Below, piece by piece: positions 1-7,530 of a stretch of 38,419 nucleotides of DNA. Origin of the DNA: Marinilabiliales bacterium (GTDB lineage: Bacteria; Bacteroidota; Bacteroidia; Bacteroidales; F082); assembly GCA_002869365.1 (NCBI GenBank), contig PKTA01000042.1, forward strand, positions 1-38,419. The letters run 5' to 3'. The translations under genes were made by a program, and so were the position numbers. Below the pieces are notes generated by a model. It saw only the letters and a list, made by a program, of their open reading frames with translations, was not told the origin of the DNA and ran no database searches. Numbering within the stretch: the stretch's first letter is position 1; each line of letters opens with the position of its first letter.

Positions 1-1008
1 AAGGATAAATCACTGGGATTAAATACGGCTAATATTATAGACTTTAATCAGAGTCAACAAATCGGACAGGAGTATAACGTTTTCAAACAAAGGCTTCTCC
101 ATAATCCAAATATTATATCAGTAACACGCACGAATACAGGACTTGGGAAAGGTCTTCCTATTACTGGGACATACGAGCAGAATGGAATAAAGAAAACATA
201 TTCTGTTACAACTGTCGATCCGGATTTTATTCCAACGATGGATATTGGGATGCTTGAGGGAAGAAATTTTTCATGGGAGATACAAGGCGATAAGAAAGGG
301 GCAATTATTATTAATGAAACCTTTGCTAAAGAATTAGGTCTAAAGTCTGTTTTGAATACTGAACTTGCTATTTTTAAAGGGAAGGCGAAAATTATTGGCG
401 TGACCAAAGACTTTTATTATGATTCTTTCCACCAAACACTGAAACCATCTGCTTTGTGGTATGCTGATTGGAATTCACATATTAACATTAAAATCAATAA
501 TCAAAATACAGCACAGTCTATAAAATATATTGAAGGTATTTGGAATGAGCTTTCACCACAAACACCTTTTGAATACGAATTTCTGGACAAAACTTATGGT
601 CAGTTATACAAGTCGGAGGAAAATTTACAAAAGATATTTACCACCTTTTCTGTAATTGCAATTATTATAGCTTGTCTTGGTTTGTTTGGATCGGCTTTAA
701 ACAGCACTCAGCAACGTGTGAAAGAAATCAGCATTCGCAAAATAAACGGAGCTAAAATATCAGATGTTTTGATAATGCTCAACAAAAATTTTATAAAATG
801 GATTGTGATTGCATTTGTAATTGCATGTCCAATAGCTTGGTATGCCATGCATGAATGGCTTGATAATTTTGCCTATAAAACGGAATTAAGCCTGTGGATA
901 TTTGCGATAGCTGGCATATTGGCATTAGGAATTGCATTACTAACCGTGAGTTTCCTGAGCTGGAGAGCAGCTTCGAGGAATCCTGTAGAAGGGTTGCGAT
1001 ATGAATAA
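1..1008 (+). CDS. ABC transporter permease, FtsX/MacB type (5'-truncated by window)
   Basis: The reading frame is open from base 1, so only the last 335 codons are present. The sequence shows a periplasmic MacB-like region followed by a C-terminal membrane domain. One helix lies near the sequence IIAIIIACLGLFGSA, then comes the motif RVKEISIRKINGA typical of Bacteroidota FtsX-family permeases, then two more hydrophobic helices, ending in ASRNPVEGLRYE. In this family the permease pairs with an ATPase and either exports substrates (macrolides, peptides, lipoproteins) or transmits mechanical force; the substrate cannot be told here. The N-terminal helix and the partner ATPase must lie upstream of the window. 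The first internal ATG is at 238, but homology clearly extends 5' of it, so that ATG is not the start. Confidence 0.9.
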   Translation, partial: KDKSLGLNTANIIDFNQSQQIGQEYNVFKQRLLHNPNIISVTRTNTGLGKGLPITGTYEQNGIKKTYSVTTVDPDFIPTMDIGMLEGRNFSWEIQGDKKGAIIINETFAKELGLKSVLNTELAIFKGKAKIIGVTKDFYYDSFHQTLKPSALWYADWNSHINIKINNQNTAQSIKYIEGIWNELSPQTPFEYEFLDKTYGQLYKSEENLQKIFTTFSVIAIIIACLGLFGSALNSTQQRVKEISIRKINGAKISDVLIMLNKNFIKWIVIAFVIACPIAWYAMHEWLDNFAYKTELSLWIFAIAGILALGIALLTVSFLSWRAASRNPVEGLRYE

Positions 1009-1063
1009 TTAAATCAGTGAGAATATAATTTCAGGAACGATAGTGAACTGAAATTATCTAGTC

Positions 1064-1172
1064 GAACTGATCTCGAGCGATAGTCGAGGGATCTCTAGGT
1101 CATATTCCCCGAAGTTTGCTTCGATATGAAAATATTTACCAATTTTATACCTCGATAGCTCTGTTTCGAGGT
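1064..1172. repeat. Cluster of three short hairpins
   Basis: Three inverted repeats follow one another downstream of the permease: CTCGA (1072-1076) with TCGAG (1084-1088); CATAT+CGAAG (1101-1114) with CTTCG+ATATG (1119-1128) around a TTTG loop; and ACCTCGA (1149-1155) with TCGAGGT (1166-1172). No T-run follows any of them, so they are not textbook terminators, but they could end transcription or stabilise the 3' end of the permease mRNA. They may also be small dispersed palindromes. Confidence 0.5.
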
Positions 1173-1254
1173 AGTTGATTGGCTAGATTAATATGCAAGC
1201 ATATTGCCAAATATGCACGAGCTAATGCTTATGCAAAGTTTTGTCAAAAAGCTT

Positions 1255-1296
1255 GCAAATTCCAGCCCATGCAGCCCAAAGGGCTTTAGGATTTGC
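1255..1296. repeat. Nested palindrome in the 1009-1664 gap
   Basis: An outer arm GCAAATTCC (1255-1263) pairs with GGATTTGC (1289-1296) with one bulged base. Inside it, AGCCC (1273-1277) pairs with GGGCT (1281-1285) around an AAA loop. It sits in a 656-base gap with no supported gene. The - strand has an 83-codon frame across it, but nothing indicates that it is coding. Confidence 0.45.
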
Positions 1297-1413
1297 CCGC
1301 CCATAAAAACAAAATAAATTCGTGCTCCGTAGCAAGGTTAGTGCGGATTGATTAAGGTAAAAGATTAGTTTTATAAGAACTTGAAACAGATAGACCTTGA
1401 AGAATGAACACCA

Positions 1414-1546
1414 GCATACAACAAAAAATATAGTGCATTTGGCAGAGAGTGCTAAATATGAATATCTTAGCAATAAATAAAATTAGTCGTAAACTGAAAA
1501 TGAACCGTTTCAAAATGCTAAACGCACCATATTCAAACCGTTATGC
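1414..1546. repeat. attC-like imperfect hairpin, copy A (133 nt)
   Basis: The left arm begins GCATACAAC (1414-1422) and continues AATATAGTGCATTTGGCA. The right arm ends GCTAAACGCACCATATT ... GTTATGC (1540-1546). The arms pair over about 30 nt, with 15 of 18 matches in the AATATAGTGC block and about 70 nt of less paired DNA between. The ends fit the xxxxAAC/GTTxxxx pattern of integron attC sites. Related copies are at 3374, 6237 and 9984. No gene ends next to this copy. Confidence 0.7.
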
Positions 1547-1664
1547 ATTAGCAATAAATGAAAAGATTATTGATAGAAACAATATTATGCCTACAATATT
1601 TATTTCTTCGTCAAGATAAGAAATATTAATATTATAGGATTAGTTTAATATTTAAAAAGAAATC

Positions 1665-3176
1665 ATGAGTTATTCGGTCTTAAACAAATTTATTCTAACC
1701 CTCTTATTACTTTATACAACAAGGCTTTATTCTCAGGAAGGGCCATTAGGAGAATGGCCGGATTTCACACCAATTGGATTTATTACAGCACCTCATCCCC
1801 AGAATCCTAATTACCAGACTCACCTATATGGCGACTGGGGCGGAATTGTGGGAGAAGAATTTCTAGTCATACAGGATAGCTTAATAAAATTGCTTTATCA
1901 CAGTTACCATGCCAACTATTTGACTAAACATTTAAATCAAGCGGATCTATTGCAAAATTGGGAATTGGGTTACGATCCTGTAACTTATGAAAAATTTACT
2001 CCGCTGGCAAGTCCGGTTGGTCCGTATCCGGGACCTGCCTGGAGTCATACCGATACACCGGGCTATATACTTCACCCTCTTACAGGAGAGCATCTCTTGT
2101 ATAATACGGTACGCCCTGGAACGAAACATCTACATCCGGAATGGAATGGATTACCTGGTTGGGAGGGGGCTATTCAGGTTGCAACAAATGCATATGCACC
2201 TGAGATTGGCGTTCCATTCGATCAGAATTATGAAAACATTCTGGAGGCGGAATACTGGTGGGAGCAGGGATGGAATCAGAATGGAACAATCAAAGGTGGT
2301 TTATCAGAACCCACTCCTGTTTGGGCACCACACCTTGGAACAGAAGGGAAGATACGTCTTTTTTATCGTGGTTTAAATGGTGCACCAGGTTCCTATTGGA
2401 ATTGGAGAATATCTTATGCTGACAGTGGGGACGGCAAATCAAACTGTGAAAAAAACCCAAATCCAAGTTGGGATCCATCCGACCCCGATAATCCTGCCTA
2501 TCAGTGGACATTACCTTATCCGGAGGGATTTTCTTTTCGAGGATCATGGCAAGCAGATGTTACAGGTGATACCATAGCCAATGGTGTACACATGGTCCTC
2601 ATGGTATCTAATCAGAATTATGCTGGATCTGGTCACATCGCATATTACTGGTCACCAGATTGGGGAGATACCTGGATAGGACATCCTGACAATCCAATCA
2701 TTGCTCCGGGCCAGTATCCTCAAGGAGTTCCTGCCCAGGGATTTCAACGGACACCTACACTCGTTGTTGACGATGTTAACAATCGTTATATACTTGCTTA
2801 TAATGCAGGCCATGATATAGAAGAGCAATGGAAAAGACGTACTTATATTGCTACAGCAATCCGTCCTGTGTATACATCCAGTGGTGAACCCATTTGTTTA
2901 AATGATTTACAACAAATTCAGAATTATCCAAACCCTTTCAATTTTACAACGACAATATCTTTTTCTACGACTGCGAATAGTTATATTGAGTTAGTAATTT
3001 ATAATTTATCAGGTCAGAAAGTAAGAACACTTTTGGATAAAGAATTAAATTCTGGCAATCATTCAGTTTTGTGGAATGGGAGAGATGATAATAATCAATA
3101 TGTTTCATCTGGAATATATTTTTATACTTTAAAATTGGGTGAATTCTTCGCTTCAGGAAAAATGATCCTACATTAG
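1665..3176 (+). CDS. Secreted protein with T9SS type A sorting domain
   Basis: 503 residues. The N-terminus has a signal peptide (hydrophobic stretch FILTLLLLYTT, likely cut near residue 23). The middle, roughly 40-405, is rich in W, G, P and Y and has phrases such as RLFYRGLNGAPGSYWNW, HIAYYWSPDWGDTW and TPTLVVDDVNNRYILAYN, which look like blades of a sialidase/GH43-like beta-propeller; no catalytic residues can be assigned. From about residue 419 the sequence IQNYPNPFN ... YNLSGQKVRTL ... SSGIYFYTLKLG is a standard T9SS type A C-terminal domain, which directs export through the outer membrane and surface attachment. The start follows an A-rich leader. It is isolated, with gaps of more than 450 bases on both sides. 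A glycan-active or cell-surface role is inference. Confidence 0.85.
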   Translation: MSYSVLNKFILTLLLLYTTRLYSQEGPLGEWPDFTPIGFITAPHPQNPNYQTHLYGDWGGIVGEEFLVIQDSLIKLLYHSYHANYLTKHLNQADLLQNWELGYDPVTYEKFTPLASPVGPYPGPAWSHTDTPGYILHPLTGEHLLYNTVRPGTKHLHPEWNGLPGWEGAIQVATNAYAPEIGVPFDQNYENILEAEYWWEQGWNQNGTIKGGLSEPTPVWAPHLGTEGKIRLFYRGLNGAPGSYWNWRISYADSGDGKSNCEKNPNPSWDPSDPDNPAYQWTLPYPEGFSFRGSWQADVTGDTIANGVHMVLMVSNQNYAGSGHIAYYWSPDWGDTWIGHPDNPIIAPGQYPQGVPAQGFQRTPTLVVDDVNNRYILAYNAGHDIEEQWKRRTYIATAIRPVYTSSGEPICLNDLQQIQNYPNPFNFTTTISFSTTANSYIELVIYNLSGQKVRTLLDKELNSGNHSVLWNGRDDNNQYVSSGIYFYTLKLGEFFASGKMILH

Positions 3177-3373
3177 TAAAAGTTCAATTTCATGATATTG
3201 TATTAACATGAGTTACAATATAGGTGAAAGCCATTATATATAAACTACAGAAAATAACTTAAAATTTTCTTTTGACAAAAGATTGATTCGAGTTATGACG
3301 TCTAAAATAATAACTGATTACTTAATGCATGTGACTGAAAGAATAACTTAGAATAAATAGTTGAATAGCCAAT

Positions 3374-3629
3374 GCATAACAAAAAATATAGTGCGTTTGG
3401 CAGATAGTTCTAAATTTGAAGATGATAGCAATTAAGAAACATAGAAGTAATAGGAAATTTGGAGCATTGGAAATGGGAAACGGAATTTGGAGAGTATTTT
3501 ACAGAAACGTATTTTTGGGATACTTTAATGAAAATGAATTAAGAACTAAGGATAAATCAACAAGGTTAGAAACTAATTTATTGTAAAGTCTAACCTTTAA
3601 CTTTTGTAAAGGATGATCCTATACGAACA
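3374..3629. repeat. attC-like repeat, copy B, plus shared 68-nt module
   Basis: 3374-3442 is the left half of the attC-like element (GCATAAC, AATATAGTGCGTTTGGCA) and nearly matches 6237-6304. The expected right half is degenerate: GAGCATTGGAAATGG...AAACG still resembles copy D, but the terminal GTTxxxC is gone. A 68-nt module at 3562-3629 is repeated at 6309-6375 with two substitutions and one indel. It contains a perfect 9-bp inverted repeat, AAGGTTAGA (3562-3570) and TCTAACCTT (3589-3597). The rest of the 3177-3648 gap shows no gene. Confidence 0.65.
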
Positions 3630-3648
3630 TTTGAAATGAAATAGCGAA

Positions 3649-4173
3649 ATGAAAAATGCATTAATATCTGGATTAATCATATTTAGCCTATTTACAGCAT
3701 CTGGACAAGAAACTAGAGTAAAAGGACTTCTTATTCCATTTGTTGAGCATTCTATTGGTGTTGAACAAAAAATATCTAAGAGATTATCTATTCAGTTGTT
3801 ATACATAAATAGAGCAGAGCCAACCATTACACAATATTATTATCACAGGTTAATCCCATCGTTCCGTTACTATATTCTATCCGAGAACCAAATCTTTGAT
3901 AATATATTTTTCGAAGCATTTTATCGTTACGCTTATACAAAACAGATACCTGATCAGTCACCAGTAAATTATTTTTATTCGAACTCAGTTGGAATAGATA
4001 TCGGAAAGCAACGTTTAATAGGAGATAATTTCTTTATTGAAGGCAGCTTAGGCTATTATTATATCTATTCAGGTGAAGATCCGAAAAACCCTTTGGATGG
4101 TATAAGAATAGATTTGAAATTCGGGATAAGAATTAAATACAATAATAAAAAATCTGCTTCTAACAATGGCTAA
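3649..4173 (+). CDS. Small secreted protein, candidate outer-membrane beta-barrel
   Basis: 174 residues with a signal peptide (MKNALISGLIIFSLFTASG, cut before QETRV). The mature part alternates polar and aromatic residues in short segments (LSIQLLYINRAE, YYYHRLIPSFRYYIL, FFEAFYRYAY, FFIEGSLGYYYIYS, IRIDLKFGIRIKY), as expected of an 8-strand outer-membrane barrel. No enzyme motif is seen and no named family is assigned. The last codons (SASNNG and the stop) lie inside the left arm of the hairpin at 4155-4289, so the C-terminus is partly encoded by the repeat. It stands alone as a monocistronic unit. Confidence 0.75.
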   Translation: MKNALISGLIIFSLFTASGQETRVKGLLIPFVEHSIGVEQKISKRLSIQLLYINRAEPTITQYYYHRLIPSFRYYILSENQIFDNIFFEAFYRYAYTKQIPDQSPVNYFYSNSVGIDIGKQRLIGDNFFIEGSLGYYYIYSGEDPKNPLDGIRIDLKFGIRIKYNNKKSASNNG

Positions 4174-4289
4174 TACGCCATAGCCAGATAGGCTTCCAAA
4201 TGGAAAATTTTAGACAGTTGACAATAAGAAATAAAACAAAAATAAAAGTAACGAGCGGCTACGGCGCATAGCCGTAACGGTTAGCTGCA
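4155..4289. repeat. attC-like imperfect hairpin, copy E (135 nt)
   Basis: The left arm TGCTTCTAAC followed by GCTAATACGCCATAGCC (4155-4186) pairs with the right arm GGCTACGGCGCATAGCCG ... GGTTAGCTGCA (4257-4289). About 70 AT-rich nt lie between. The arms have the attC-type layout of outer box, unpaired spacer and inner box. The stop codon of the preceding gene (4171-4173) lies in the left arm, and the next ATG is 11 bases past the right end. Its primary sequence differs from copies A-D but the length and end motifs agree. Confidence 0.7.
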
Positions 4290-4300
4290 AATTCTTATAT

Positions 4301-5191
4301 ATGAGAAAGATATTAATATTATTATTAGGATGCATTATTATTTCGTGCAATGATAAAAGTCAGGATACAGAGCCTCAAGTCATTGCCGATTTCAGTTATG
4401 AAGTTGATGTTTATGATTACTTCAAAGTACATTTTACCAATTTCTCGGAAAATGCAATAAGAGTTTCATGGGACTTTGGTAACGGTGACAGCTCAACCCT
4501 TGAAAATCCAACTTACACTTATGCCGTTGAAGGTGTGTATGATGTGACCTTGACAGTGTATGGTGCAAACGGGAATGAGGATGTAAAAAAACGAAGTATC
4601 ACTCTTTGTGGCGTTGAGATAGACCCTCTAACCGGAAGGCATTCCAAAACCTGGAAGCTTTACCGTGTGGGATCGGCAGTAACGCTGGGTCCGGATCCCT
4701 CTCAACCCGATTTGTGGTGGGAAGGATTTTACAATGACGGTTCCAGAAGTTGTCTATACAAACATGAATTCATATTTAATACAGACAGAACCTTTGAGTT
4801 TGTGGATCACAATGTTTTCTATGGAGACCATGCCATTTGGTCTCCTGAAGATTTGGTATATGAATCCTGCTTTGAACCATCATCTAGCAACATGGTAGTA
4901 GATAATATTGACCTTTCCGTTTGGCGTTCCGGTGTCCATAATTTCGAAAAATCCAGCTATAATGGATTAATTCTCAGAGGCAGAGGTGCATGGATTGGTT
5001 TCCCGTTTTTAGGCACGTCTTCCAATCACGGAATCAATCTGCCTGATTCGGTAGCTTTTAATGTAAGCTTTGAGCAGATGTCGTCTTTTGACCTCATGAC
5101 AGTAAATTTTGATCATGGTGAAAATGGTTTTTGGACATTTCGATACGTGAGTTATAATGATTGGCAAGACGAACCTCCACTTATTGAATAG
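4301..5191 (+). CDS. PKD-domain lipoprotein
   Basis: 296 residues. An SPII signal ends at Cys16 (IIISC). Residues 27-103 form a PKD domain, with the diagnostic WDFGNGD at 57-63 and the later YxxxGxYDVTLTV strand. PKD domains are extracellular Ig-like modules common on Bacteroidota surface proteins. The rest (about 104-296) has several paired aromatic and Cys residues (DLWWEGFYNDGSRSC, YESCFEPSS) and a jelly-roll-like feel, but I do not recognise the family. It is probably anchored to the outer membrane and binds a surface ligand or polymer, which is inference. It is flanked on both sides by attC-like hairpins (4155-4289 and 5229-5356). Confidence 0.85.
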   Translation: MRKILILLLGCIIISCNDKSQDTEPQVIADFSYEVDVYDYFKVHFTNFSENAIRVSWDFGNGDSSTLENPTYTYAVEGVYDVTLTVYGANGNEDVKKRSITLCGVEIDPLTGRHSKTWKLYRVGSAVTLGPDPSQPDLWWEGFYNDGSRSCLYKHEFIFNTDRTFEFVDHNVFYGDHAIWSPEDLVYESCFEPSSSNMVVDNIDLSVWRSGVHNFEKSSYNGLILRGRGAWIGFPFLGTSSNHGINLPDSVAFNVSFEQMSSFDLMTVNFDHGENGFWTFRYVSYNDWQDEPPLIE

Positions 5192-5228
5192 TTTGAATAA
5201 ATCAATAGAAAGAAGTAAAAAACCAGTA

Positions 5229-5356
5229 GCTAACAATGAATAAAATAATAGCCAAGACAGTAGTAAATTCAATGGTCTTAGCCCGCTTCAACTTCTCTGT
5301 AGCATTACATAAAACTGCCACACATTCGGCTACCATTCTTATACTTCACGTTGTGC
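5229..5356. repeat. attC-like imperfect hairpin, copy F (128 nt)
   Basis: The left arm GCTAACAATG ... ATAATAGCC (5229-5253) pairs with the right arm GGCTACCATTCTTATAC ... CACGTTGTGC (5328-5356). The end boxes are GCTAAC and GTTGTGC. It begins 37 bases after the preceding stop and ends 44 bases before the next ATG. It belongs to the same structural class as copies E and G. Confidence 0.65.
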
Positions 5357-5400
5357 AAAAACAAAAACGAGATTGATAAATCTAACCAAATATTTTAAAA

Positions 5401-6228
5401 ATGAAAAAAACTCAATTAGTTATTTTCACATTACTTGTAATATCACTTGGATGTGAGAAAAAAGGTCTTGATGGAAAAAATTCGTTACTGGATTTAATTA
5501 TTGAATCTGCAGGGGAAAACTGTCCTTCAGGTGGCTATAAAATAGTATCAGGTTTAGACTTAAATAGTAATGGCTTTTTAGATGAAAATGAGATTTTAAG
5601 TGAAGAATATATTTGTAATGGTGATAATGGTATAAATGGGATTAGTTCATTGATAAATGTAATTCCTGAACCATCCGGGGACTTCTGTGAATACGGGGGA
5701 ATAAAAGTGGAGTCAGGTCTCGACCAAAATAATAATGGTTTACTTGATAATGATGAAGTAAATGCAATAAACTATGTTTGTAACGGAGATGATGGACAAA
5801 GCTCTGGTGAAATAAGTACAATAAGAATTCCTTTTAATCTTGCATATAAGTGGCGTGGTGGACAATCATCTTCTTGGACATACGAGATTCAAGACGGATT
5901 ATTATATGGCTTTAATATAGATAACTATCAAAACTTTGACAGTATTATATTTGTAGCTCAATTTCATCGCCAGCCAGCAGAATCAACAGATACAATTTGG
6001 ATGAGATTATTTGATTACACAATCGGCACTGCAATAGATAATTCTGAACTATATTCCATTATCCCAAATTCTCAATTAACCGATCCTGATAAAAGAGTTT
6101 TTAAAAGCATGAACTTTTGCAATTCTTTATCATCTGGAAATAGTACGATTGGAATGCAATTCAAAACTGGGAATGAGATGTCATTATCTATACATAAAGC
6201 AGAAATTATACTAAACAAGAGTGAATGA
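5401..6228 (+). CDS. Lipoprotein with two EF-hand-like (DUF7151-type) repeats
   Basis: 275 residues with a lipoprotein signal ending at Cys18 (SLGC). Residues 22-76 and 77-131 are two copies of one module: a Cys, a GG pair, then SGLD, a 12-residue loop and a closing Y-x-C-N-G-D. The loops D53-E64 (DLNSNGFLDENE) and D108-E119 (DQNNNGLLDNDE) carry D/N at positions 1, 3, 5, Gly at 6, D at 9 and E at 12, like a calcium-binding EF-hand or dockerin loop. Cys41/72 and 96/127 could form one disulfide per module. The remaining 140 residues look like a beta-rich domain of unknown role. Calcium binding at the cell surface is inferred. It lies between hairpins F and C. Confidence 0.8.
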   Translation: MKKTQLVIFTLLVISLGCEKKGLDGKNSLLDLIIESAGENCPSGGYKIVSGLDLNSNGFLDENEILSEEYICNGDNGINGISSLINVIPEPSGDFCEYGGIKVESGLDQNNNGLLDNDEVNAINYVCNGDDGQSSGEISTIRIPFNLAYKWRGGQSSSWTYEIQDGLLYGFNIDNYQNFDSIIFVAQFHRQPAESTDTIWMRLFDYTIGTAIDNSELYSIIPNSQLTDPDKRVFKSMNFCNSLSSGNSTIGMQFKTGNEMSLSIHKAEIILNKSE

Positions 6229-6236
6229 ATGTCTTT

Positions 6237-6375
6237 GCATAACAATAATATAGTGCATTTGGCAGATAGTTCTAAATTTGAAGATGATAGCAATTAAGAA
6301 ACATCAGTAAGGTTAGAAACTAATTTATTGTAAAGTCTAATCTATAACTTTTGTAAAGGATGATCTATACGAACA
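6237..6375. repeat. attC-like repeat, copy C, with shared module
   Basis: It begins GCATAAC exactly 8 bases after the preceding stop codon. 6237-6304 matches the left half of copy B almost base for base, and 6309-6375 matches the 68-nt module of copy B. The roughly 119 bases that separate these two parts in copy B (3443-3561) are replaced here by 4 bases. The right attC-like arm is therefore absent. Confidence 0.65.
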
Positions 6376-6521
6376 CTGAAGTAAACTCTGATTTATCAAA
6401 TAATGAATTTAAACTAATTCAAAAGAGTTTATTGAGAATTTAATAAAATTGCTTAAACAGATAAGAAAATGGACCTTTAGTATGAATCAACCTGGTAAAA
6501 CAAATGTATAAGTCAAAGTGG

Positions 6522-6644
6522 GGGATAGGCTGTTTATAAAACTTCATTACTTCTGCTAAATCAAAGGAAACTCGTCAAAGCAAAGTAACACAGAATTCCG
6601 CTATACTCATTCATCTGTCTGGGATAGGCCATTTTTCAAAACTT
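6522..6644. repeat. Direct repeat pair, about 23 bp
   Basis: GGGATAGGC followed by a T-rich and AAAACTT stretch occurs at 6522-6544 and again at 6621-6644, about 100 bases apart. There are only two copies, so it is not a CRISPR array. The DNA between them and the rest of 6376-6640 shows no supported gene. Confidence 0.4.
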
Positions 6645-6675
6645 GCATATCTTTTATTGAAATGTATTATATTTG
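6643..6675 (+). promoter_or_regulatory. Candidate Bacteroidota promoter
   Basis: TATATTTG (6668-6675) fits the -7 consensus TAnnTTTG, with TTG at 6643-6645 and a 22-base spacer, slightly longer than the usual 19-21. It lies 34 bases upstream of the ATG at 6710. Confidence 0.4.
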
Positions 6676-6709
6676 ATTAAAATATTGTAATAAACTATTG
6701 TCTATACAT

Positions 6710-7129
6710 ATGATAATACACCATAAATTTCTTGAGAATGAAAATCTATTAGTTCAAAAAGCTTTTGGAGAATGGTCTACGGAATACTATATCAAATATA
6801 TAGATGAAGTATTTAAACAAAAAGAAATGCTCAATGTTAAGAAGATTTTTTCTGACTTAAGAGATATTAACTTAGAAAAGGCATTTAAGGATCTTGACTT
6901 GTTAATTGCATTAAGAAATAAGATGATAAAATTAGATTATTTAAGTGTTGTACTTATTGATAATCCAATGTCAACTACTGTTACTCACCTATACCAAGAA
7001 AGAGTAATTTCAGAAGGTTATGATCACACTTATTGCAGTACAATGAAGAAAGCGTTTAGTTTATTAAGCCTAAATATGAGTGAAAATGAAATGGAAGATA
7101 TTCTCAATAAAATAGAACGTCCATCTTAA
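6710..7129 (+). CDS. Small SpoIIAA/STAS-like hypothetical protein
   Basis: 139 residues from ATG 6710. The frame also has a TTG at 6698, which would add four residues, but ATG is preferred. The protein has no signal or membrane segment. The pattern (LVQKAFGEWSTEYYIKYIDEVF ... KKIFSDLRDINLEKAFKDLDLLIALRNKM ... LSVVLIDNPMSTTVTHLYQERV) alternates beta strands and helices, as in the SpoIIAA-like/STAS fold common in Bacteroidota. Such proteins are often cytoplasmic partners in signalling, but no phosphorylatable Ser can be assigned. It is monocistronic, with gaps of about 400 bases on each side. Confidence 0.65.
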   Translation: MIIHHKFLENENLLVQKAFGEWSTEYYIKYIDEVFKQKEMLNVKKIFSDLRDINLEKAFKDLDLLIALRNKMIKLDYLSVVLIDNPMSTTVTHLYQERVISEGYDHTYCSTMKKAFSLLSLNMSENEMEDILNKIERPS

Positions 7130-7530
7130 ATTGGGAGATAGAATTAAGCTGATAACATAAAATGAAACAGCCCATAACACTGGTTCATTAAGTTTGCAGT
7201 TATTAGTGGTGGTCTGGCAATAAAATTATATATATTGCATCATCAATGTGTTACGTTGAGAAATGGATTCGGTCTGGCCCTCTTCTATACCCAAGAACTG
7301 TTAGAAAGTACTTAAAGTTGGAAAAGAAAATCTAAATACCGAGACTCATTATGTTAATTGTACTTATTAAAAGTTGTAATTTTGAAATGATCGTCAATGA
7401 ACGTAATATAGGATTCTACGTTTTTAGATAGTTAATTAAACTTATTGAGGACATTTCTAAAAATGCTAAAACAATTCTTTTCAATCGATGGGACGCTAAG
7501 AAAATTATAAAGGCAATAATATAAAAACCA
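7130..7530. other. Intergenic gap, 401 bases
   Basis: No supported gene. It holds two GGTCTGGC octamers (about 7210 and 7270), weak CATAAC half-sites reminiscent of the attC-like left box, and a -7-like TAATTTTG at 7377-7384. That box is a possible promoter for the gene at 7531, although it is 146 bases away and has no well-spaced -33 box. Confidence 0.3.

Noticed and set aside
1222..1473. 83-codon - strand frame
   Set aside because: It crosses the nested palindrome and hairpin A, has no recognisable domain, and its protein is a translation of repeat DNA.
6522..6644. CRISPR array
   Set aside because: Only two similar units, with a spacer longer than usual and no cas gene in the window.
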